This document shows, one piece after another, positions 36,583 through 47,771 of a DNA stretch of 64,000 nucleotides. The stretch's first letter is position 1, and each line of letters begins with the position of its first letter. Under the pieces are notes generated by a model, which saw only the letters and a program-made list of their open reading frames with translations, was not told where the DNA came from and did no database searches. This DNA comes from Colletotrichum lupini (taxonomy: Eukaryota; Ascomycota; Sordariomycetes; Glomerellales; Glomerellaceae). Both the position numbers and the translations under genes were made by a program. The stretch lies in NCBI RefSeq assembly GCF_023278565.1, contig NC_064677.1, positions 3,534,001 through 3,598,000 of the forward strand, in the 5' to 3' direction.

Positions 36583-37270
36583 AGTTAATTCTTTCTAAAT
36601 CATAAGTATAAGAATATAGTTTTAATAAAATAGTATAATACTTACTTAGTACTTAAATTAAAATACTTTTTTAAGCTTATTATAAGAGAAAGATAACTAT
36701 ATTATTAACTACTTATTATTAAGGTTTATAACTAGTACTATAGTTTTAATTATAATAACTTTACCTATAATAAATAAAAAGTTTAATTATAAGTCTTTTA
36801 AAAGCCTTTTTTTAAAGGCTATAAGAGCTTTTAAGTTAAATTAAAATACTTATTAAAATATTAATAACTAAATTAACCTTATAATAACGGTTTTAATAAA
36901 AAAACTAAAAAATAAACTAAGAAATAATATTAAAATCCTTATTAGTATTAAGTACGATTTATAAAATATAATAATACGATTATAGAGTATTAGTAATATA
37001 TCTTATATTAAAAAGATTATTATTAATATTAATAAGATAAATAGGGCCGTATTAATATAATACTTTGGCTTTTTTTTATAATTTAAAAACTATAATTTTA
37101 AATAGTATTAAAAATTTATTAAAAAGCTTTTTTAAGTATTTTAATATATTTATTATTATTTTTATAATAATAAAACTCTTAGTACTTATAAATAAATATA
37201 AGTTACTTATTTTTAAATAGTAATATTAGTTTATTAATAAGTTATTAAAATTGCGATTTTAGTAATCTTT
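36583..37270. repeat. Second RIP-like AT-rich block, repeat relic
   Basis: About 690 bases of TpA-rich DNA almost without CA/TG dinucleotides, set sharply in GC-balanced DNA. It carries no usable frame. The block is flanked by a 15-base direct repeat with one A/G difference, GGTCTCTATCCAGTC at 36546-36560 and GGTCTCTGTCCAGTC at 37412-37426. The element type cannot be read. Confidence 0.7.
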
Positions 37271-40200
37271 TAACGAGGGAGAGGGTAGAATAGAGAAAAG
37301 GATAAGTAAGAAAAGGGTTAAGGTTAAATAGTACGGAATTCGAGGGTAGGGTAGCGTCTATATATACTGCGGCAATCCTCTAGTAATGCAAAACGATGGA
37401 GTTAAACAGTGGGTCTCTGTCCAGTCGCAATCGCTCCAAGCGCCGTTTGGAGCGGGAGGCGCATGTGGGCGGCGCGATCCCATCACCCATGTGCCTGAGG
37501 ACTAGAGCTTCAGGGGAGGGGGTTGGAGAACGCGGTATACATACTATATCCGTGCCTCAATGTTTTTTTTCTCCATAACTTAATCACGGTAAAGTGGTTG
37601 ATGGACTGCTTAATTGTGTTGTCCCCCGTCTGTGCGAAAATACTCGGATCTGAAAGGAGCACGGAATGATGACCGTGCAGCATGAGTTTGTGGATCGGAG
37701 GAGGCCGATGGCGATATGATATCAAGAGAGGAGGAGACCGAAGGAGTGAGAAAGCAAATGCAGACAGAGTCAGTCTGAATCGTTCCCGGCCCCGTAACAC
37801 TCTCCATCTCCTGTAGTCCGTATGCACTACGGATATGGCATTCACGATCCTTGTCAGCTCGGTTGCTCCAGACCGAGCCAAGCAAAATTGACGGGCTGGA
37901 GTGCCGTCCGCTCTGTTGTATTTGATGTGCGGCAACAGAGGCCCTGAGAACTTGGAGAGGTTCGATATTCTTGCTTGCTCTCAGCCCAGCCAGCGAAGCC
38001 ATTGGACCTTGTTGAAGGAGTCCAAAGGTGAGGAGGGAGGAGGTCACTGTTGCAGGGACGAAGGATGCCCTCCACTTTCACAACTCAAAGAGCTGCAGAC
38101 TGCTTCCACTCGCATGCTGCGGAGAGCGGGTAGTTAAGGGCGATGACGGAGGAGGATGGAGGATAGAGATGTTGACGCAGTAGTTTTGCTTTACTGTACG
38201 CAGTAGTAGCTCATCGACAGCCACACAACAGCCCCAATAGACAGTCACTGCCTTGAGGCAGAGAGGAGGGGAACGGACGGATCAAGGGCATCGGGGTAAA
38301 AGCAGACTGACACGACTGGCTGGCAGGATGAACCAGGACCAGGACGGAGAACAGACGGAGATGGCAAGGATCAAGGATTCTGCTCAAGGCCTGGGGAAGA
38401 AGCGTTGACGATTTGAATCCACCCGAGCCAAAAAAGTTCCCAAGGTGTGGGGGTGATAAGGGACGTTCGGGCCAAGAAATTCCGGCCGGGCTCATGACTG
38501 GCTGGAATTCACGACAGAACTGGACAAGAGGGAACACGGGACTGGCACGGGCGTTTGTGGCACCGCACACCATCACACACACTCTCTCTCCGATCTGGCG
38601 ACGCATGGGTTTCTTCTCTAGCAGGGCCCAGGGGGTGGTCTTCCGTGGACAGGCACAGGGTATCCGTACAAGGAAAGGGGGCCTGGAATTCATGGATTAG
38701 AAGAGAGGAGGAACATCCACAAGGCCCGACCAGGGAGTTTAGGAGATGGCAAAGAGTGGAGAGAGCCCCGAAGAGAGAGAGAAAGAGAGAAAGGGAATGC
38801 CCGGTCGGTCACTCGATCACTCACCCTCACTTATTCAGTGGTTCACTGGTCACTGGTTCAGCCGTGGAGATTCGACCAGGGGAAGCTAACCGACACACAG
38901 AAAAGACTCGAGATTGACAGAGAGAAGGACGACAACCCCAGCCGAGCCCGACACTGCGCAGGACGATGTGGCAGGGAAACTCGAGACGGTGGCGACGGGG
39001 AAGGACCCCATTTACACTACTCCGTCCTCGGTACTCGCTTCACAGGAGCTTCAACAAGGCAGAGAGAGAGTCAGAAGGTTCGGACGCAAGCTGCACCTTG
39101 CCTTGCGCGAAGATGGAGACAGAGTCGCAGAGTCAAAAGACACCTTAATCCATATTGACTACTCTGCCTGACCTGGCCTAAAGCACGCACTAACAAGCTT
39201 AAACTTGGTACATGCTCACTGCTCTGTCCGTACTGACACGCTCTCACCTGCGGAGTACACTACCTCGGGTCCCGTACTTTTAACCATGCCCTCGCCTGTC
39301 CGTTCTGTCTGCTCGCCTATGTACACTACTCCGTACGGAGGAGCACTCGCCTAATAGAACGTACCAGGGGGTGTGTGACCTGCGAATATGCATAGACCTT
39401 TTGCGAGAACCAAAGAAGTAGTCGAAGAGGAGGAAGCTACTGCGTATCCATACGGATACCTACTAGGCGGCCGCTGGCAACGAACAAAAGGACACTGGAG
39501 ATAGCACGAGCCATCTCCTGGCGTCTCTGGGACATCGAAACGAGATACTGAAGATAGCGATTTAAATGTCGGCTTTTGATGTTGACCTTTGTGAATTAGT
39601 CGTGAGGATAGTCAAGTTCCCCCCGTCCATCGTTCGTAACGGCGACTTGGCGAAGAAGTGAGATGACGGGACGCGTGGGGGTCTTCTCACTCTCACTCTC
39701 ACTCTCATCCTCGCCTTTCCCCTCGACGGTTCGACCTGAACTGACCTGACTTGAAATGACCTCACCCAACCCCCAACCCATCCGTCATGAGCAACTCTTT
39801 CGAGGCTCATCAGGTCTGTGATCATCTCCAGATCATCTGATGTCGTCGAATCAGCTCAGGTGGTTCATCTGCACCTTCACCGTTGATGACTGGCAGGCAT
39901 CTACTGCGGTGAACTCATTCGACATGGTATGCGTGACACTGTTTATCCAGACACAATGCCCTCTCGATCAAGGGCCGCAATGACGCCATTTCTACCACCG
40001 GCAATCCGAGCACTTGAAGATTTTCACTACCTGGCGGCGCATGTTCACTGCCGTGCCTTACCCACCACGCAACATATTCTCGCGCCCGCATTGTGCCGTA
40101 AGCCACCTTGGCTACCATTCTTCAACCGCGGTTAGCAGACAAGAAGAAGGCACGCAAAAAACAATGCATGGATCCACCATCGTGACTTTGTAAGTTACTG

Positions 40201-41000
40201 TGTATAGTACAGAAATTGGGCAGCTAGACTAGGGGTGAGACAGCGGCAGATGGAAAAAGGAAGGGTGTGTGTAAGATGAGATAGCAAAGAAAACATAGCA
40301 AAGTCGAGATCGGGGGAGGGGAGGACCGTTCACACTACTAAATGCCAAGGCAATACGAACCGAGGACCCTTTTTGCTTGGCAAAGGGGTGTGTAAGAGAG
40401 TGGGAAAGTGAGGCTCCATATGTCAAAGTTTTGTGATATCCATGTCCCGGCCCATCATCGTGCTATGCCTATCCATACACTTACTTTATCATACTTACCT
40501 CGGTTTGTGCCTTCTTTTGAACAAGACTTTTTCCCGGCAAGGGACGAGGGGGCCGGCCGGGGGTGGGAGCTTTAATTCTTTTAGTGGCAATTCTGGACCA
40601 ATTCATAGCCGTTTTGCGATTCAGCGATTCAGGGTGAGTTTCTCGCATTTCATCTATTTCCACGAGTAATGAACGAGGCCAATATCCGGTCCAACTTGAC
40701 CGAAAACCCAATTTAAACTATTCTTACACTTTCACTGCCCTCCCAGGGTATCCGATGTGTGTGTTTTCATGTTTTTGCCGCGCCCGAATCCCCGATGATC
40801 ACGCGACTTGCCCGAGAGACTTTTCTGCCCGTTGTTCTAGAAACGGACACCAGGATAGGCCTCATCGCGGCTATTTTCTTCCATATCCAATTTCCGCGCC
40901 TCTCCATCCCATCCATCGTACAGAGCGCACCCCCTTCCCCTGTCCTACTTCCCCTATCCTGTTATCCTCGGCATTTTCATTCTCGTCTTCTTTCATCCCT
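37271..41000. other. 3.7-kb intergenic region, no gene seen
   Basis: Contains purine microsatellites near 38774-38796, a TCTCAC hexamer array at 39685-39708 and several TACTSCGTA and GGTATCCGTA motifs. Frames here show no family features. Confidence 0.55.
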
Positions 41001-43712
41001 TCAGCCGCGCCACTTGAACCGGCTCTGCCTCAACATGTCCAACAAACCCGTGGGTAAAACCCCCTTGTCCACGACTACCAGGCTGCCGAACCGCGCGACC
41101 ATGTCCTTGCCGTAGAGCCCGCACACCCACTGCTCGTAGCCGCTGAGTCCATACCAGCCCGCCGGCGTGGTCTTAAGCGCGGCCTCGACCTCGCCCCTGA
41201 GCTCAATCGCCTTGGTGGCCGGCGTGTGCCGCAGCCTGTCGAGCGCCCGGCTCAGCGCCGGCGACGTGCGCCTCCGGTGCCGCGAGAACTCCTCGTAGCT
41301 CATGAACAGCTGGTCCCGTAGGTCTCTGTAGTCGTCCGCGAGAAGCCACGGCGCGTGGTGTCGGGCCCCGGAGATGTCGAGGTTGCTGCCAGGCCCGCTG
41401 CCGCCGCCGGCCCCCTCAGTGTCTTCCTCGTAGGCCGACTTTTTGAACCTGTACTCTGCCTCCTCCTCGGCCAGGAAGTCGTCCATGATGTCGTCGGGGT
41501 CCTCGATGACGTCGTCGCGGATCAGATAGAGGTGAATAAAGGGGTTCTGGAGTCCCAGGCCGCCCAGAGAAACGGGGAAGTATAAGTAACCGTCAGGGAT
41601 GTCCTCGACGCCGAATCGATCGCCAATGAGCCGCTTCAGGTGCGCCCCGGCCCCGCCAGCGCCAAACAGCCTCTCCTGAATGCGGTGGAACGTCGCTAGC
41701 ATGCTATCCACGTGCTGCCGGGAGTAACAGTTGGCGAGCTGGGCGCAGTTGGTCTTGAAGAAGCGAGCGCCGTAAATGTTCCACGCCTGGATCCAGTCAA
41801 AGATGCTGCTGCACGCCTCCAGCTGCAGCCGCAGCTCGTCAATGTGCACGTCAATCTTGTCCTGGTCCAGGAGGAAACGCCCAGACGTCGGATCGAGCTT
41901 GAGGAATCCCCACACGACATCGCCTGATGGCAGACGACCCCGTGCCGTCGTCGTAGCACCCGTACCCGGAGGCACGGACCGTTGCTGTTGCTGTTGCTGT
42001 TGTTGGTTCGACCCGGCTACCGGGGGCGCGGCGGCGGCGGCGGCGACCCTGACGCTTCCCGTCTTGTCCCAGTTGATCTCCAGCCCTGTGAGGTTGACAA
42101 ACTCAGTCATCGTCTCCCACGCCCGGGTGCAGGTTTCGAGACCGCCCCATAGCCACATGTCGTCGTGCAGCCGGTAGAGGCGGCAACCATCGGCTCGTTG
42201 ATTGACGGCAAAGTCCATGCAGAAGAGCATAGTCTCGGCAATGAAATCCGCCAGGGGCGTGCTCAGGGGCGTGCCTCTCCTTCGGATCTGGGCCGGCGCG
42301 TCTGACGGGTCGTCGCTGAAGCGTAAAGGGCACTCGAGCATCCGCCTGAAGAGGCCGGTCCACTCGTCGTCGACGCCGAAGAATTCGAGCACGGCGAAGA
42401 TGGACGAGTGCGGCACGCTGGGGCCGAACCACTTTAGATCGGACCGGATGACGGTCACGTCGCTCCCGAGCCGCGTCTGCATGATGATCTCGGACTGCAT
42501 GAGGTGCAAGAGGTTCTGTACGACGGCGACGTGCGACTTGCGGCTGTCCCCCTTCTTCTCCTTCCCGTCCGAGCCGTAGCCGCCTCGCTCCTCTGCCAAG
42601 GTCTGCGGCAGCTGGTCCAGCAGGATCTCCGACTTGAAGTGCTGCTTGAGCTTCTTCTCCACCGAAACGGGGCTTTCGATGCGTGGCCCCGTCTTCAGGA
42701 AGAATCGTCTGCGGCGAACGTCTTCCTTGCTCATGGGCTTCGTCGCATCCTTTTCCACGCCCGCGCTTTCGAGGAACGCGACGAGGAACCCGCGTATCTT
42801 GACGGCCCACAGCTTGCCGATGTGGTGAATGAAGATGGCCTGTAGGAGGTCATCGTCGGGGTAGAATCGGTAGCGTCCGTTGAGTTGCCGTCGCACGTCG
42901 ACCTCAGTCGCGCTGTCCCAGGCCCAGTTCTGCCGAGTTTGCATCCGCATGTTCAGCACATCGGCGATCTCGCACAGAACGACCTTGTTGTTCAGAAAGT
43001 CGTTGAGCGTCGTTCTCTTCTGGTCCGTGAGGGTATCCGTCCGGAGGAGGCCGCGGATGGTGTTCATCAAAGAATCCTCGTCAAAGTGCGTCTTGTCGTC
43101 CCACGTGTCCTGAAACTTCTTGACGTTCTCTTTCAGTTCCAGAAATGCCCGGTGAATGTCCTTGGAGGATGATACGAAGAGGCTCTCGAGGTAGCTTTTG
43201 ATGGCCAGGCTATCCGTCTCCTTCGCATGGAAAACATAGCGCTCCCACGTCGCTCGCTGTTGGTGCATCTCCTCCCTACCCACGGGCACGAATCCCGACT
43301 CAGCTCCGTGGCCAGCAGCCTTCCCGGCGGAGATCCATTCGTTGACGAGTTTGCCGTAGAGTTCGGCGTATCGATATTTTGCCGACTGAACGTCGAGTTC
43401 GTTGCGTACGCTGTTCTCATAGTCGTGGAGGAAGTCGTCGGAAACGCACGGGTCAAATTCGGCTTGCTGAACGAATCGCTTGAGATTGTCGATGGATAGT
43501 AGTGAGCCATCGTCCAAAGGTGCCATGGCAGGGAGCCTCTCGACCCGGTCGACTAAGAGCTTCGCCCTTTTCCGACTGTCCGTCTCATAGGCCGCATCAT
43601 CTAGCAGAGCTCGCTTCCCTGACTCATATGAAGCCTTCTGCTTATCCAACTGGCTAAGCTTCACACTTGTGATGGTGTGAAGAGTCTGAGATAGGATATC
43701 GGAGGACGCCAT
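41001..43712 (-). CDS. rvt: Cellular reverse-transcriptase-related protein (RVT family)
   Basis: Intronless, 903 residues from the first ATG (43712, AAAATGG context). Right-hand polymerase motifs are visible in order: motif A with Asp425 (VIRSDLKWFG), motif B at about 478-492 (RRGTPLSTPLADF), motif C at 514-520 (RLHDDMW, catalytic Asp517 and Asp518, codons at 42159-42167), motif D at 541-551 (LTGLEINWDKT), and motif E near 601-613. The HDD form of motif C, the long N-terminal half and the lack of endonuclease, RNase H, gag or flanking repeats match the rvt genes, single-copy domesticated reverse transcriptases of fungi and some other eukaryotes. Family members polymerise nucleotides and are induced by certain antibiotics or starvation in Neurospora; the cellular role is unknown. 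A low-complexity Ala/Gln/Pro tract (557-590, including Q8) separates motifs D and E. It is divergent from the MFS gene. Confidence 0.88.
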   Translation of the reverse strand: MASSDILSQTLHTITSVKLSQLDKQKASYESGKRALLDDAAYETDSRKRAKLLVDRVERLPAMAPLDDGSLLSIDNLKRFVQQAEFDPCVSDDFLHDYENSVRNELDVQSAKYRYAELYGKLVNEWISAGKAAGHGAESGFVPVGREEMHQQRATWERYVFHAKETDSLAIKSYLESLFVSSSKDIHRAFLELKENVKKFQDTWDDKTHFDEDSLMNTIRGLLRTDTLTDQKRTTLNDFLNNKVVLCEIADVLNMRMQTRQNWAWDSATEVDVRRQLNGRYRFYPDDDLLQAIFIHHIGKLWAVKIRGFLVAFLESAGVEKDATKPMSKEDVRRRRFFLKTGPRIESPVSVEKKLKQHFKSEILLDQLPQTLAEERGGYGSDGKEKKGDSRKSHVAVVQNLLHLMQSEIIMQTRLGSDVTVIRSDLKWFGPSVPHSSIFAVLEFFGVDDEWTGLFRRMLECPLRFSDDPSDAPAQIRRRGTPLSTPLADFIAETMLFCMDFAVNQRADGCRLYRLHDDMWLWGGLETCTRAWETMTEFVNLTGLEINWDKTGSVRVAAAAAAPPVAGSNQQQQQQQQRSVPPGTGATTTARGRLPSGDVVWGFLKLDPTSGRFLLDQDKIDVHIDELRLQLEACSSIFDWIQAWNIYGARFFKTNCAQLANCYSRQHVDSMLATFHRIQERLFGAGGAGAHLKRLIGDRFGVEDIPDGYLYFPVSLGGLGLQNPFIHLYLIRDDVIEDPDDIMDDFLAEEEAEYRFKKSAYEEDTEGAGGGSGPGSNLDISGARHHAPWLLADDYRDLRDQLFMSYEEFSRHRRRTSPALSRALDRLRHTPATKAIELRGEVEAALKTTPAGWYGLSGYEQWVCGLYGKDMVARFGSLVVVDKGVLPTGLLDMLRQSRFKWRG

Positions 43713-45208
43713 TTTCGACGTGTGGAGTGAATGAGAATGAGAGTAAGATGCAAATGATGAGTGGCGGTGATGCTGAGTGAGTGAGAAGTGAGGTGAGAGA
43801 GACACTGGTCAAGTATGCTTTAATAAGAATATCATCTCAAAGCTGCCTCATCGAAGCTGAGAAACAAAACGAGTTGAGGCCATTTTCTCACACCGAACAC
43901 TCGTTCGGCGTGAGAGTCCTCATTCCTTGATTTCGATTTTGTGATGGGCAGTGTGGCTGCGGTCAGACACCACCGGACATGGTCGAGTGGAGATGAGAGG
44001 AAACTGAGGCCATTTTCCGGCGGCCTCAGTGGAAACCATATTTGGGAGGACAATCGTCTTGGACAACATGCGCCAAAACGAACAAGATCCGTTTCTACCA
44101 TGCATTTCATTTCCTTCTTTCCAATACGCATTTTCAAGGCCAAATAGGCGGCGCATAGCACACTCGCGCAGAAAAGAAAGAATAATGAGATCCACCTCGT
44201 ACCTTGGCTACTGGACCTTTTCGATCCGGGCGTGCTCGCTCGCTTATCGGTGTCTTTCTGCCGTGAGTTGAAGATGAGTTTTCCGGCACGTTAGAATCGT
44301 TTTCCGTTTTCAAACCCCGCCCGTCGTGAGATGCTTTCGAGGCCCTTGATTGAAGGGAGCGTCATGAGCGTTGATAATGGCCTCCTCCAATTTCGGTTTT
44401 CTCTTTTCCCCCAATGTCGAGTCGAATCACAAAGGTCCCTCATCCCAGCGCCAAGATGAAGATGGAGGAAGTGAGGCCAAGTTAAAGAAAGAACCCAAGG
44501 GCGCACTGCACGAGGAGTGACAGGGCACACCGACATCGGCAGTGACGTGATTGCAAGGTTGTGTCGCTGGTGGGTAAGATAAGGAAGGCATACGCAATGC
44601 TTCGGGAATTACTTACCCAATAAACTCTTCGGTGGAAGGGTCTTTGGGCCGTTGCTCAAGACTCAATGAAGATTAGCCGGGGCGGGTTACTATGTGGCGT
44701 CCTCTACACTCCTCTTTTGCAGACTTGTTCCAGCGTCAGCGCCCATCTTATCGTACGCATCTGTGGCTGACATCTCCTCCATCTCTACTATCTCTATCTC
44801 CGTGCTGACTCTCAAGACTCAGAGTGCCCGGCGGCCCGCCTTAGACGTCCTGCACAGTTGCCTTTTGCGGACAGACGGCCGGGCACAGCTGCCAGGGGGG
44901 CCACGGGGGCGCACGCCGAGATTCGGGGTCCGGGGAACTGCTGTCTGTTTTGTCACTGTGAATCTTCAGCAATGACATTCTGTTTCCGGGAGCGTTTAGA
45001 TTACATAAGACACAAGCCGGAAAGCTTATCCCGATAATACGAAAAGAGCATTGACCCAATAGGTCGAACGTCATTAACACACTCAAGACATATCGACAGC
45101 GACGTTGACGAATGACTTTCAAGGACTCAACTTCGCACCGGTAAAGGCAGTAAAGGGAAACTCAGGTTGGAAGCCGAAGCAGAGGGGGAGAGAACATCAC
45201 CATTAAAC
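43713..45208. other. Divergent intergenic region between rvt and the MFS gene
   Basis: 1.5 kb that must hold both promoters. No clear TATA box was found for either gene. In-frame codons upstream of both ATGs are non-AUG only (GTG for rvt, TTG for MFS), so the starts chosen are the first ATGs. Confidence 0.5.
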
Positions 45209-46922
45209 ATGACGGCAGACGAGGAGCAGACGCGCCGCCTGGCCGCCACCGAGCAGAGCTCAGAGACGACGCCGCTGCTCAACGGCACCACAAACACGAC
45301 CAGCAATGGGACTGCCGCTGCCGCCAACGACGACGAGACCACCGTCGTCGCCGAGACGGTCTCCGGCACCCGCCTGGCCCTCATCCTGGGCACTTCCTAC
45401 TTTGGCGTCTTCCTCGGCGCCATCGACAGCACAATCATCGCCACCCTCTCCGGCCCCATCTCCAGCGAGTTCAAGTCCCTGAGTCTCATGAGCTGGCTCG
45501 CCACCGCCTACCTCATCTCCAATGCCGCCTGTCAGCCCATCTCGGGCAGGCTGACCGACATCTTTGGCCGCGGTCCCGGCCTTGTCTTCAGCAACCTCTT
45601 CTTCGCGGCCGGCAACCTCATCTGCGGCCTCGCCCGCACCGAGTACGTCATGATCTTTGGCCGCGTCGTGGCTGGCATCGGCGGCGGAGGGCTCATGTCC
45701 ATCTCCACCTTTCTCGGCTCCGACCTCATCCCCTTGAGGCAGAGGGGCATCTACCAGGGCATCGGCAACATCGCCTACGGCTCCGGCGCCATGCTCGGCG
45801 GCGTCTTCGGCGGCCTCATCAACGACCACACGGCAATGGGCTGGCGCCTCGCCTTCCTCGTCCAGGTGCCCCCCGTGCTCGTCTCCGCCGTCCTCGTCGC
45901 CGTCCTCGTTAAGGTCCCGCCCAAGGCCTCGGATAAGTCCTACCTGGCGCGCATCGACTTCTTCGGCGTCTTCCTGACCATCTCCTTCCTCGTGCTCCTC
46001 CTGCTCGGCCTCAACGCAGGTGGAAACCTAGTCCCCTGGGTCCACCCCCTGCCGCTCACCACGATACCCCTCTCCGTCGTCGCCTTCGTCGGCTTCATCG
46101 TCTGGGAGAGCAGGGTCAAACAGCCCATCATCCCCGTCCGCCTGCTCGCGAACCGCACTATCCTCGCCGCCTGTCTGACCAACCTACTGTGCACCATGGT
46201 CATGATGATGGCCATCTTTTACGTGCCGCTGTACCTCCAGGTCAACGGGCTATCTGCCACGCAGGCAGGTCTCCGCATCTTGACATCACCTCTGGGCGTC
46301 TCCATCATGTCTGTCGGCGCCGGCTACATCATGAAGCGGACCGGGAAATACGTGATCCCGGGAATCAGCGCCCTGGTTCTTTTCAACACCGGCATCATCA
46401 TCCTCACGCAGTTCAACGAGAACACGCCCGCGTGGATCAACTATGTCGTCTTCTTCCTGGTGGGAGGAGGCTACGGAGCCATGTTGACCATGACGCTGCT
46501 CGGCTGCATTGCTGCCGTCGACCATTCGCAGCAAGCAGTCATCACGTCAGCGACATGTAAGTCATCCTGGGTTATGTGCAAAACCATCCGCATAGACTAA
46601 TGAATCCATAGACTTGGCCCGCAGTCTCGGGGGTACCATCGGCATCACCATCGGTTCCGCCGTCTACCAAAACGTGCTGAGAGTCAAGCTCTGGGAACGC
46701 TTCGGCGACTATCCCAACGCCGCCAAGATCATCGGCCGCATCAGAGACGACCTCGACGAGCTCAAGAACCTCCCGCCTGGGTGGAAGTCGGGAGTGATTG
46801 ACTCCTTCCGAGAGGCCTTTGGCAGCGTCTGGTACACAATGCTCGGACTGTCCATCCTCGCCCTGGTATTCATCTCCTTGATGAGGCAGCATGTTCTTCA
46901 CTCGACCTTGGAAAGAAGATGA
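45209..46922 (+). CDS. MFS transporter, DHA2/vacuolar amino-acid transporter (Vba/Fnx1) type
   Basis: Exons 45209-46556 and 46612-46922 give 552 residues. The 55-nt intron has GTAAGT, a GACTAATG branch and ATAG. A polar N-terminus with TPLLNG, a dileucine-like signal seen in vacuolar transporters, precedes about 14 hydrophobic segments. The first contains YFGVFLGAIDSTIIATL and leads into WLATAYLI. MFS motif A is GRLTDIFGRG. GRVVAGIGGGGLMSIS and GSGAMLGGVFGGLI correspond to motifs B and C of drug:H+ antiporters. The N-terminal pattern and size fit the Vba/Fnx1 group, which moves basic amino acids or drugs across the vacuolar membrane; the substrate is an inference. No secondary-metabolite genes lie beside it. 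Confidence 0.88.
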
Positions 46923-47771
46923 GATGAGAAGGGGTTCACGTGACTCTGTGAGCAAGAGCCTCAGGTTCACTCACTCACAAGCACAAACCGCCGGCCACCG
47001 CCTCGATACCCTCCATAATAGATAAATTTACTTATTACTATCACCAAGGCCCGTGACGTAGCGGAGAATGTCGTAACTTAGTTCGAATAGCTCCGCACCC
47101 ATGGGTCCCGGGTTCGAGTCCCGTCTTCTTCTAGTAAAAATCCTTGCATCGCTACACCTGAGGCTGGTAAGAGCCTCCTCGGATCTTTCGTAGGCTCCCT
47201 ATAGGGAGCTGAGCTTTTTGCGATTTTCGTCTAACTCTATCTTTTTTTTCTCGCTAGGACAGTTAAGTGGCAGTAGCTGTGTAAGTATGATGTTCTTTTC
47301 TACGCATTTTTTTCTATATTCTTGGCATGGTGGTAACTTGTTTCATTGCGTAGGGTGAAGATGAGCATTAAAATCAACTCGTTGCAGAGGAGGGTAAAAG
47401 CGTCATCTTAGCAAGTAGTCAGAAGCGTCGCCGTCACTGCTTTTGTTGGGTCTGTAGATGCCTGCCACTGAGCATTAAGACTCGATAGAGCCCAAGCAGA
47501 CTGGCAGTGGGCAAAGCAATATGCCACGAGCCACGTGAGCGATGCATGATATCGAGAGACCTAGCGTCGGCCACATCGGCGGCAAGATAGAAGTAATTCA
47601 CTGGCAATAGATCATTCCTGGCAGACCTAAATGCGCACATGAAAGACGGCTTAAGTGGAAGATGCGAGAAATCCCTTGGCAAAGGATGAGATGGGAAGAT
47701 ATGATTCGGATTGTTTCTGTCCCACATCCATGGGCTCAGCTACATGTCAAAGAGACCTCGTACACAAATTT
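46923..47771. other. Convergent intergenic region with a tRNA-derived unit
   Basis: 850 bases lie between the 3' ends of the MFS and AMP-binding-like genes. The left half contains the tRNA-derived unit at about 47052-47249; the rest shows nothing recognisable. Confidence 0.5.
47052..47249 (+). ncRNA. tRNA-derived Pol III unit, SINE or unknown ncRNA
   Basis: A perfect B box, GGTTCGAGTCC, lies at 47111-47121. An A-box-like TAGCGGAGAATG lies 52 bases upstream at 47059-47070. The B box sits in a T-arm of four G-C/C-G pairs, but acceptor and D stems do not form, so it is not a working tRNA. Downstream are a perfect 6-bp hairpin (47160-47177), a perfect 16-bp palindrome (47194-47209) followed at once by T5 (47215-47219), and a T8 run at 47242-47249; either T run could stop Pol III. 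This layout fits a tRNA-derived SINE or a structured Pol III RNA of about 165-200 nt. No target duplication was found. Confidence 0.45.

Noticed and set aside
42103..42810. 235-codon Arg-rich minus-strand frame
   Set aside because: Shadow of the rvt coding sequence in a different phase.
43713..43805. 31-residue N-terminal extension of rvt
   Set aside because: It would need a GTG start; the first ATG is at 43712 in good context.
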